The notes under the pieces were generated by a model. That model ran no database searches, was not told the DNA's origin, and was given only the letters and a program-made list of their open reading frames with translations. Both the position numbers and the translations under genes were made by a program. This document shows positions 1 through 5,376 of a stretch of DNA of 9,342 nucleotides, piece after piece. This stretch comes from Caldifarciminota bacterium (lineage in GTDB: Bacteria; Hydrothermota; Tepidihabitantia; SM23-42). Each line of letters opens with the position of its first letter. Position 1 is the stretch's first letter. The stretch lies in contig JAGMEL010000247.1 in NCBI GenBank assembly GCA_023128195.1, positions 1 to 9,342 on the forward strand, in the 5' to 3' direction.

Positions 1-20
1 TGAAATGAATAAACTCTGCT

Positions 21-1271
21 GTGTTTAATCTTCTGAAAAAACGCGGCATTACCTTTTTGAGCCTGTCCAGCACGGTTTCGCAGTTAGGCGACCGTCTTAC
101 CCACATGGTTATCATTGCTCTCATCGGAGCAATGTTTTCTGGGCGCATTACTGCATTTAGTGAATTTGCTATTACCTGGTCTCTGCCAATTGTTATCCTC
201 TCACCATTCGCCGGCGTCTTTATTGACCACTGGAACAAGCAGACAATAATGTTACGGTGCCACTTAATTCAATCAATTCTAATTTTTTTAACGCCAATAT
301 TCATTGCAATCACACACAGTATTACACCAATCTGGATACTAGTTGTCCTATTCTTTTCTTTGGATATGTTTAATAATACCTCAAAGAATGCCGTTATTCC
401 GGAACTGGTTGAATACAACGAGTTAGTACAGGCAAATTCGCTTATCATTACCCTGGCAAGGATTGCCACCTTTATTGGAATGGTTGGCGGTGGTTACCTT
501 ATCCGCTGGGTTGGCTGGCAATTCGCTTTTTATATTAATGCCTCAACACATTTCATCGCCGGTGTTTTGGTTCTTGGTATGGGAGCAAGGACATTATTCG
601 AACCGGCAAAGAAATTTGATTTTTCACTCGGTACAGAACTCAAAAAATCACTGAGGCGTTTCTCAGAAGATCTAAAAGAGCTGGGTATCCTGCTCGTAAA
701 AGACCGAGCAGTGATATTCGTAATGCTTTCAGTCTTTATCCTGCCCTTTGTTGCAACAGTTTCTTACACTGTCTTAATCTTTTTAATTCAGCAGACGTTT
801 GGACTCGGCACTACTGGTGTTGGGTGGTTCGGTGGTATCATCGGTATTGGTATGCTGGTTGGTGGTATACTCATGGGTATTTTCGGCAAGAGCGTAAATC
901 GCGGTAAAATAATTATTTTCAGCATGGCAATACTTGCTCTTTTCTTTTTGGCAGGGCCATTTTTTACAACCGCTCTTTTTCTTTACATTATTTCCTTTAT
1001 TGCCGGCGTAATATTCTCATTTATTGGTATTGCTCAGGATACGATTCTCCAGGAAGACGTTCTCAAGGGTATCAGGGGCCGTATTTTTGCTACAAAAGAG
1101 TTTGTAATAAATTTAACTGTTGTCATTTCTGCTTTGTTCTTCGGTATGATTTCGAAATTCGCTGCACCATACTCAATTATTCGAGGTGTTGGCATATTTC
1201 TCATATTCATTACCATTGCAGCCTTTCTCATCTACCGTTCAATTCCTGGTGATATTCAGACGAAACTGTAG
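21..1271 (+). CDS. MFS transporter, EntS/MefA-like (MFS_3-type) efflux permease
   Basis: A 416-residue, very hydrophobic protein with about 12 predicted membrane helices, the usual size and shape of a major facilitator. Seen in sequence: the N-terminal QLGDRL stretch leading into TM1; a motif A between TM2 and TM3 (G65-x3-D69-x3-K73); and the block QANSL...R...GGGYLIRWVGWQFAFYINA, typical of the enterobactin-exporter/macrolide-efflux branch, where the canonical GPALGG is here GMVGGG. A family member would be expected to export small molecules by proton antiport in the inner membrane; the substrate cannot be read from sequence. The start is GTG at 21: an in-frame TGA lies at 6-8, and the next in-frame Met (residue 29) would remove TM1. 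No Shine-Dalgarno precedes it and its promoter is not in the window, so it may be coupled to a gene further left. It runs in the same direction as nikR but nickel export is not implied. Confidence 0.88.
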   Translation: MFNLLKKRGITFLSLSSTVSQLGDRLTHMVIIALIGAMFSGRITAFSEFAITWSLPIVILSPFAGVFIDHWNKQTIMLRCHLIQSILIFLTPIFIAITHSITPIWILVVLFFSLDMFNNTSKNAVIPELVEYNELVQANSLIITLARIATFIGMVGGGYLIRWVGWQFAFYINASTHFIAGVLVLGMGARTLFEPAKKFDFSLGTELKKSLRRFSEDLKELGILLVKDRAVIFVMLSVFILPFVATVSYTVLIFLIQQTFGLGTTGVGWFGGIIGIGMLVGGILMGIFGKSVNRGKIIIFSMAILALFFLAGPFFTTALFLYIISFIAGVIFSFIGIAQDTILQEDVLKGIRGRIFATKEFVINLTVVISALFFGMISKFAAPYSIIRGVGIFLIFITIAAFLIYRSIPGDIQTKL

Positions 1272-1345
1272 TAATTACCCTTCATTGCCCTTATAGCCTT
1301 CTTCTGCCCTCTCTCCGCCTTTTTAAGCCCTTTCTATCTTTAATA
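1272..1345 (+). terminator. C-rich, G-poor tract after the MFS gene, possible Rho-dependent end
   Basis: The first roughly 74 bases after the MFS stop hold about 25 C and only about 5 G on the coding strand, in runs such as CCCTT, GCCCT and CTCTCC. No hairpin followed by a T-run is visible, so a Rho-independent terminator is absent. A C-over-G bubble of this size is the classic look of a Rho-utilisation region. The role is inference; it may simply be pyrimidine-rich spacer. Confidence 0.3.
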
Positions 1346-1348
1346 TCA

Positions 1349-1376
1349 TTGACCTTTCCCTTTTCATAGATATAAT
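1349..1376 (+). promoter_or_regulatory. sigma-70-type promoter of nikR
   Basis: A -35 box TTGACC (1349-1354) and a perfect -10 box TATAAT (1371-1376) are separated by 16 bp. Transcription would start near 1383, leaving a leader of only about 14 bases that holds the ribosome site. No convincing NikR dyad overlaps these boxes, so autoregulation cannot be claimed. Confidence 0.7.
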
Positions 1377-1385
1377 TTACTGAAG

Positions 1386-1392
1386 AAAGGAG
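1386..1392 (+). promoter_or_regulatory. Shine-Dalgarno site of nikR
   Basis: AAAGGAG lies four bases before the ATG at 1397. It is the only strong ribosome binding site I find for any protein gene in the window, and it fixes the nikR start. Confidence 0.8.
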
Positions 1393-1396
1393 TATT

Positions 1397-1816
1397 ATGT
1401 CTGATGCTATAAGATTCGGCATATCAATGAACAAGGAGTTGTTAAAGGATTTTGACAAGCTTATTTCAAAGGCTGGCTATACAAATCGCTCCGAGGCGAT
1501 CAGAGACTTAATCAGGGAACGCCTGGTCAAACAGGAATGGAAATTAGCCAATCAAGAAACTGTTGGAACTATTACAATCGTTTACAGCCATGAGGTGCGC
1601 GAACTTACTGAAACCCTTACTGCCCTACAACATAAATATCATAAACAGATCATCTCAACCATGCATATTCATCTTGACAAACATAATTGCTTAGAAGTGC
1701 TTGTGGTTAAAGGAAAAGGTAATGCAATAAAAAATATTGCCGAGAGGCTTCTAAGCACAAAGGGCGTGAAACACGGTAAGTTGACCACAACAACAACCGG
1801 GAAAAAAGTTCGGTAG
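1397..1816 (+). CDS. nikR: Nickel-responsive transcriptional regulator NikR
   Basis: This 139-residue protein matches NikR in length and layout. Residues 4-45 form the ribbon-helix-helix DNA-binding domain (IRFGISMNKELL then GYTNRSEAIRDLIRERL). Residues about 55-135 form the ACT-like metal-binding and tetramerisation domain. The four square-planar Ni(II) ligands known from E. coli NikR (His76, His87, His89, Cys95) align with H79, H90, H92 and C98 in QHKYH and HIHLDKHNCLE, so metal sensing should be intact. The family represses nickel uptake genes (nik-type or ECF importers), and in some species urease or hydrogenase genes, when nickel is plentiful. No nickel transporter or nickel enzyme is in this window, so its targets lie elsewhere. 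It has its own promoter and a strong SD, and appears monocistronic, being followed by the separate promoter of the tRNA gene. Confidence 0.95.
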   Translation: MSDAIRFGISMNKELLKDFDKLISKAGYTNRSEAIRDLIRERLVKQEWKLANQETVGTITIVYSHEVRELTETLTALQHKYHKQIISTMHIHLDKHNCLEVLVVKGKGNAIKNIAERLLSTKGVKHGKLTTTTTGKKVR

Positions 1817-1822
1817 ATTTGC

Positions 1823-1850
1823 TTGACATACAAATTTGAGTAGATATAAT
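1823..1850 (+). promoter_or_regulatory. perfect-consensus promoter of the tRNA-Pro gene
   Basis: Both hexamers match the sigma-70 consensus exactly: TTGACA at 1823-1828 and TATAAT at 1845-1850, with a 16-bp spacer. It starts seven bases after the nikR stop. Predicted initiation is near 1857, about 76 bases before the mature tRNA. Such strength fits a stable-RNA gene. Confidence 0.82.
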
Positions 1851-1863
1851 TAGTTATTCCTTC

Positions 1864-1881
1864 GCTGCCATACATGGCAGC
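1864..1881 (+). other. leader hairpin 1 upstream of tRNA-Pro
   Basis: GCTGCCA (1864-1870) and TGGCAGC (1875-1881) form a perfect 7-bp stem closed by a TACA loop. It would lie about seven bases into the predicted transcript. No T-run follows it, so it is not an obvious attenuator; it may stabilise or guide processing of the precursor. Confidence 0.5.
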
Positions 1882-1892
1882 TTCGGGATACT

Positions 1893-1929
1893 CAATTTCC
1901 CAGCCAAATCAAAGATATGGGGGAAATTG
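1893..1929 (+). other. leader hairpin 2 abutting the tRNA-Pro 5' end
   Basis: CAATTTCCC (1893-1901) pairs perfectly with GGGAAATTG (1921-1929) over nine base pairs, with a 19-base loop in which CC (1904-1905) could also pair with GG (1919-1920). The stem ends three bases before the mature tRNA begins, close to where RNase P would cut. Function unknown. Confidence 0.45.
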
Positions 1930-1932
1930 GTT

Positions 1933-2006
1933 CGGGGCGTGGCGCAGTGGCTTAGCGCGCCAGCTTGGGGTGCTGGAGGTCGCCCGTTCAAATCGGGTCG
2001 CCCCGA
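1933..2006 (+). tRNA. tRNA-Pro, anticodon GGG
   Basis: The cloverleaf folds fully by hand. The acceptor stem is CGGGGCG (1933-1939) with CGCCCCG (1999-2005), and the discriminator is A2006. The D stem is GCGC (1942-1945) with GCGC (1955-1958). The anticodon stem is CCAGC (1960-1964) with GCTGG (1972-1976) around the loop TTGGGGT, placing anticodon GGG at 1967-1969. The T stem is GCCCG (1982-1986) with CGGGT (1994-1998), containing one G-U pair, around loop TTCAAAT. U8, the five-base variable loop and a terminal C1-G72 pair fit bacterial tRNA-Pro. It decodes CCC. The 3' CCA is not encoded (TTT follows A2006), so it must be added by the CCA-adding enzyme. Confidence 0.95.
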
Positions 2007-2042
2007 TTTATCCCCACACCTTTATATAGGTGTGGGGATAAA
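2007..2042 (+). terminator. 15-bp perfect hairpin at the end of the tRNA transcript
   Basis: The arm 2007-2021 (TTTATCCCCACACCT) is exactly complementary to 2028-2042, with a six-base loop. It starts at the base right after the tRNA discriminator. No T-run follows on either strand, so it is not a textbook Rho-independent terminator, but its position and stability suggest a transcript end or a 3' processing barrier. It could also face transcription arriving from the minus-strand operon. Confidence 0.55.
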
Positions 2043-2069
2043 TTCTAAATACGAAGCACTAAATATTCA

Positions 2070-2169
2070 CCCCGTTAGATACACACTCAACTTGTCTTTT
2101 CAGATATTAGTAACATAGTAAGAATATTTCAATTGGTATTAGCATTGAAAATTGTTTTATCTAACGGGG
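2070..2169. repeat. 100-bp segment bounded by 12-bp perfect inverted repeats
   Basis: CCCCGTTAGATA (2070-2081) and TATCTAACGGGG (2158-2169) are perfect inverted copies 76 bp apart. Inside, TTTTCA (2097-2102) and TGAAAA (2146-2151) are also complementary, so the unit could fold as a long interrupted hairpin. It contains no ORF. It may be a small mobile or MITE-like element, an intergenic hairpin repeat, or the 3' structure of the convergent antiporter transcript. I see no clear target-site duplication beyond a possible CA on both sides. Confidence 0.45.
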
Positions 2170-2188
2170 CAGGCAAATTCTAATTACC

Positions 2189-2209
2189 AAAATCTAAAAT
2201 TCAAAATAT
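2189..2209. repeat. degenerate A-rich heptamer repeat, three units
   Basis: Three adjacent seven-base units read AAAATCT, AAAATTC and AAAATAT. Short A-rich heptamer runs of this kind are common intergenic filler in some bacterial genomes. No function is suggested. Confidence 0.35.
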
Positions 2210-2225
2210 GTGGTTTATCTTCCTA

Positions 2226-2300
2226 AATCTCCCCGGCTTTTTGTAATCCGTACTTTGCACACATTATATACTATTCAGTTGATGTAATCTCCCCGACTTT
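2226..2300 (-). repeat. 15-bp near-identical direct repeat flanking the antiporter stop codon
   Basis: AATCTCCCCGGCTTT (2226-2240) and AATCTCCCCGACTTT (2286-2300) differ at one base and lie exactly 60 bp apart. The right copy encodes the antiporter residues KVGEI near the C-terminus. The left copy lies after the stop in the same reading frame and would read KAGEI followed by TAG. This suggests a decayed local duplication of the gene's 3' end or an extended ancestral C-terminus. Confidence 0.45.
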
Positions 2301-3449
2301 CATTAAACTGAATTTGGTGAGAAGTGGACCAATTAATTCAAATATAACTGTAGTTGCTGCTATGATAGTAAAGATATAATTACCAAATTCCGGAAAGGTT
2401 GATTTTGCTACAAGCCCAATACCAAGTGCAACACCGGCCTGGGGTGTTAAGCCTAAGCCAAGCCAATTCTCGATCGGTTTTGGCGCATTGCTTATTTTCG
2501 CACCGATTTTTGCGCCATAAACTTTACCAATTACGCGAAATATTATATAAAGCAAACCGACTACACCCATTTTATAAAGAATACTAAAATCTAAATGAGC
2601 ACCAGCCAAAATAAAGAAAACGAGGTAAAGCGGAGCATCGACCGTCCTCAATATCTCAAAAAATTTATAATTCTCGCGTGCCAAATTAATGACGACAAGC
2701 CCCATCATCATTGAGGACATAAGAACAGAAACATTTATGGCGATCGATAAGCCAACATTCAAAAGTATAAAGCCAAATATATACACTAAAAATTCTTCTG
2801 AGGTTTTTACAAATCGACTTAAAAAGGAAAAAATGTAACCCAGGACTGCACCAATAATGAGCGCTCCGAAAATCTCACCGAGACCGACAAAAATAATGGA
2901 TATCTGGAATACTTCGGCTCTCATAGCATTGGCAAAGGCAATGGCAAGAGCTGCAAACATCAAACACCAGGCATCATCAATCGCTACAACCTTTAACAAG
3001 AATTCAGTCAATAATCCGCTTGCACGATATTCTCTGATAATCAAAACAGTAGCAGCGGGTGCAGTTGCTGAAGCAGCAGCGCCGAGTACAATTGCTGGAT
3101 AGATAGGAACTTTGACAATAACAAAATAAATAAGTAGCGCAGCCGAAACCAATACCCAGGTCCCGAAAGCAGCAATAAAAGAAACCCACATAATCTGTTT
3201 CATACCTTTCTTTATTTCTTCCAGCCGGAAATTTTCACCCAGGCTAAAGGCAATGACTCCTAAAACTAAATTTGAAAAAAAGTCTGATGCCGTAAAAATT
3301 TCTTCGGTGACAATATTTAATATATGAGGACCGATAAGGATACCAACAATTAGAAATGCGGTAACACTGGGCAAGCGAATATACTTCAAAAGGCGTGCGC
3401 CGACAAACCCCAATAAGAGTATTAAACCGGCGCTTAGAAGCGTATTCAC
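2271..3449 (-). CDS. CPA2-type cation/proton antiporter membrane subunit (Kef/NapA-like)
   Basis: This 392-residue integral membrane protein has roughly a dozen hydrophobic segments. It opens with the family signature G17ARLLKYIRLPSVTAFLIVGILIGP41. Two core ion-binding elements are visible: TAPAATV at 129-135, the unwound-helix region, and the double aspartate D158-D159 in VAIDDAW. A DD pair, rather than ND, is associated in this superfamily with electrogenic exchange as in NapA/NhaA. The substrate (Na+ or K+) cannot be told. Unlike KefB/KefC there is no C-terminal RCK/TrkA-N domain; the protein ends soon after the last helix. The start is GTG, sharing the four bases GTGA with the stop of the CBS-domain gene and having no SD, so translation is probably coupled and the two products may form a regulated transporter. 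The stop is TAG. Confidence 0.9.
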   Translation of the reverse strand: MNTLLSAGLILLLGFVGARLLKYIRLPSVTAFLIVGILIGPHILNIVTEEIFTASDFFSNLVLGVIAFSLGENFRLEEIKKGMKQIMWVSFIAAFGTWVLVSAALLIYFVIVKVPIYPAIVLGAAASATAPAATVLIIREYRASGLLTEFLLKVVAIDDAWCLMFAALAIAFANAMRAEVFQISIIFVGLGEIFGALIIGAVLGYIFSFLSRFVKTSEEFLVYIFGFILLNVGLSIAINVSVLMSSMMMGLVVINLARENYKFFEILRTVDAPLYLVFFILAGAHLDFSILYKMGVVGLLYIIFRVIGKVYGAKIGAKISNAPKPIENWLGLGLTPQAGVALGIGLVAKSTFPEFGNYIFTIIAATTVIFELIGPLLTKFSLMKVGEITSTE

Positions 3450-3937
3450 TTTTCTATGATATCGTGTTCTTTAAATATGTAAATAAAAAGATCGAGTAAG
3501 GATAGCATTCCAACCAATTTTTTATCTGATACTACGGGTAGCATTTCAACATTATGAAGTCTCATTAGCCGACGTGCCTCCTGGATTGTATCAGTTTCCT
3601 TAACAGAAATAAATGTTGTATTAATAATATCATCAACAAGAATTAACATCCCCATTTCTGGAGATAGCTCAAGATTCAAATCTTCATCATCCACCGCTTC
3701 AACAAAAGGCATTCTTTTAACAATCTCGCTTACTGATTTGGAAAATGGTCTAAAGATGTTACAAATACCCCTGTAGTTCACGATACCTAAAAGATTATTC
3801 TCCTCATCAATAACAGGAAACATATGCTGATTGGTTCTTCGCATCAATTTTATTAATTGCATAAGGGTTGTTGAGGGCATAACCGTCAAAACATCTCTGT
3901 TCATCACCTGTGATATAGACAATTTTTCAATCTTCAT
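3446..3937 (-). CDS. two-CBS-domain protein, likely regulatory subunit of the antiporter
   Basis: The 163 residues are almost entirely a CBS pair (Bateman module): CBS1 about 8-63 (ISQVMNRDVLTV...HMFPVIDEENNLLGIV) and CBS2 about 103-157 (DIINTTFISV...EMLPVVSDKKLVGMLSLLDL). CBS modules typically bind adenosine nucleotides or cyclic dinucleotides and gate enzymes or transporters. The ribose/phosphate-binding pattern S/T-x-x-D is kept in CBS2 (S146, D149) but lost in CBS1 (N54, G57), so perhaps only one nucleotide site works. There is no membrane segment. The ATG at 3937 is the first possible start after an in-frame TAG and has no SD; see the promoter at 3944-3971. The GTGA overlap with the antiporter gene argues for a shared complex, replacing the fused RCK domain of Kef systems. 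That role is inference; the CBS fold is clear. Confidence 0.87.
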   Translation of the reverse strand: MKIEKLSISQVMNRDVLTVMPSTTLMQLIKLMRRTNQHMFPVIDEENNLLGIVNYRGICNIFRPFSKSVSEIVKRMPFVEAVDDEDLNLELSPEMGMLILVDDIINTTFISVKETDTIQEARRLMRLHNVEMLPVVSDKKLVGMLSLLDLFIYIFKEHDIIEK

Positions 3938-3943
3938 ATTATT

Positions 3944-3971
3944 ATTATATAAATAATTGAACTATTTTCAA
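3944..3971 (-). promoter_or_regulatory. possible promoter for a leaderless CBS-antiporter mRNA
   Basis: On the minus strand, TTGAAA (3971-3966) and a perfect TATAAT (3949-3944) are separated by 16 bp within the 47-bp gap after the diguanylate cyclase gene. The -10 box ends six bases before the ATG at 3937, so initiation would fall on or next to the start codon. The -35 box lies in a small dyad, TTGAA-N5-TTCAA (3957-3971). The gap is AT-rich, so chance matches are possible. Confidence 0.45.
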
Positions 3972-3984
3972 TAGATATCTTGGC

Positions 3985-5376
3985 TCAGGCAAGCACTACC
4001 TTATTTCTGCCCGAGAGCTTTCCTGCATACATTGCCTTATCTGCCTTACCGATAAGATTATCACGGCTCCTTGCATCTTCAGGGCATGTTGCTACTCCTG
4101 AAGTTACAGAAATACTAAATTTTTGATTGCCAAAGGCGAAAAATGGTTCTTTGCTAACTTCTTTCCTTATTCTTTCCGCAATTAGAGCTGCTGTCTTTTT
4201 GTCGGTATTGGGCAGAATTACAATATATTCATCCCCACCATAGCGCGCTACCACATCACCACTTCGTACAACCTTTTTAATTCTTTGACCAACATACTGC
4301 AGTGTCTCGCTGCCTACAAGATGACCAAAATTATCATCAACGAGTTTAAAGAAATCAATGTCAAGAAAAATTAGTGAAATTTTATTCTGGGTAGGTATCC
4401 GATCTGTAAAAAATCTATCTAAAAATTGATTGCAATAACGACTATTGTACAGCTGGGTGAGATCATCGATTAAGCTTGCCTCCTCCATCTTGCGGTACAT
4501 TGCAGCGTTTTCCAGTGCAACAGTGATATGGGCAACAAGATTCTCAAATATCTCAAGATCATCCTCTGTAAATGGCTCACCACCGACCTTATTCACAACC
4601 TCAACCACCCCGATAATTTTATCTTTGCTAACCATTGGAGCACAAAGGATTGATTTTGTGGTAAATTTTGTCTTTTTGTCAACGCCCGAATAAAATCTTG
4701 GATCTTTTGTAACATCAGGGACAATCAGTGACTGACCATAGCGCGCTACCCAACCGGCTACGCCCTGACCAACTTTCAATCTCATCCCCAGAATCTTTTT
4801 TCCTGCTGCACCAGCTACGGCTTCAAACACCAGTTCTCGTTTGTCATGATCAAAAAGCAATACTGACCACCCCTCAGCCTTGATTAAATCTGCAGTCTTT
4901 TCCATGATGATACGCAGAATTTCTTTTGGCTCTAAAGAAGAACTAATCGCTTTCACAATTTCACTGAGTGCTTGAAGTTCCTGAATTTTTTGTTTAAAAG
5001 ATACCATTGTCTTCGAATTGGATAAAACAGCTTTTCTACGTTCAATCACCTTTTCTACAACATTTTTAAAATAGTCAACTCGATAGGGTCTGTAAATTAA
5101 GCCTTTAATATCCCAAAAAATAATCTTTTCGTAATCAATTTGAGTATCCTTATCAGTCATTATAATAATCGGTATCGAGGCATCCAGTTTTTTAAGTCGA
5201 CCTAATATTGTAATTGCTGTATTATCAAGAATCAATAGATCATAGTTTTTCTTTTTTATACTTTTTTTTATATCATCGATCTTTACTACAGCAGTCCACT
5301 TTAATCCTAAATCCTTTAAATTATGAGACAGTGTAGCAAGTCTCAAACGGTCAGTATCATATATTAGGACTAACAT
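3985..5376 (-). CDS. REC-like, GAF and GGDEF domain diguanylate cyclase
   Basis: 463 residues, no membrane segment. Domain order: receiver-like domain 1-115, short coiled linker 116-145, GAF 148-292, GGDEF 299-463. The GGDEF active site reads GGDEY (380-384), with the metal/substrate block LDIDFFKLVDDNFGH (338-352). An RxxD inhibitory site (R371-D374) sits five residues before it, so active synthesis of c-di-GMP from two GTP with product inhibition is predicted. The receiver keeps D51 as phospho-acceptor, acidic residues D7 and D9 and T74, but the usual conserved Lys before Pro is Arg (R96-P97), so phospho-signalling may be altered. The GAF ends in NKVGGEPFTEDDLE, resembling but not fully matching the NKxnFx3DE motif of cyclic-nucleotide-binding GAFs. 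Its ATG shares one base with the stop of the preceding cyclase-like gene (TAATG), a sign of coupled translation. No histidine kinase is in view. Confidence 0.93.
   Translation of the reverse strand: MLVLIYDTDRLRLATLSHNLKDLGLKWTAVVKIDDIKKSIKKKNYDLLILDNTAITILGRLKKLDASIPIIIMTDKDTQIDYEKIIFWDIKGLIYRPYRVDYFKNVVEKVIERRKAVLSNSKTMVSFKQKIQELQALSEIVKAISSSLEPKEILRIIMEKTADLIKAEGWSVLLFDHDKRELVFEAVAGAAGKKILGMRLKVGQGVAGWVARYGQSLIVPDVTKDPRFYSGVDKKTKFTTKSILCAPMVSKDKIIGVVEVVNKVGGEPFTEDDLEIFENLVAHITVALENAAMYRKMEEASLIDDLTQLYNSRYCNQFLDRFFTDRIPTQNKISLIFLDIDFFKLVDDNFGHLVGSETLQYVGQRIKKVVRSGDVVARYGGDEYIVILPNTDKKTAALIAERIRKEVSKEPFFAFGNQKFSISVTSGVATCPEDARSRDNLIGKADKAMYAGKLSGRNKVVLA

Noticed and set aside
1..20. End of an upstream gene at the left edge
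   Set aside because: Stops occur at 1-3, 6-8 and 10-12, but too little sequence is present to tell whether any belongs to a real gene.
1280..1396. NikR operator upstream of nikR or within the spacer
   Set aside because: I found no long-spaced dyad resembling GTATGA-N16-TCATAC or another convincing inverted repeat overlapping the promoter.
1857..1932. T-box or other riboswitch in the tRNA leader
   Set aside because: The leader precedes a tRNA, not an amino-acid gene, is short, and lacks a T-box sequence or a terminator/antiterminator pair. Only two simple hairpins are seen.
1927..2118. 63-codon plus-strand ORF
   Set aside because: It runs straight through the tRNA-Pro cloverleaf and the following hairpin; the RNA gene fully explains this sequence.
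1933..2169. tRNA-Pro as an integrated-element attachment site
   Set aside because: No repeated tRNA 3' end, integrase or mobility gene is seen nearby.
2857..3102. 81-codon plus-strand ORF, Ala-rich
   Set aside because: It is antisense to the conserved TAPAATV and DD region of the antiporter and has no start signal; an antisense shadow.
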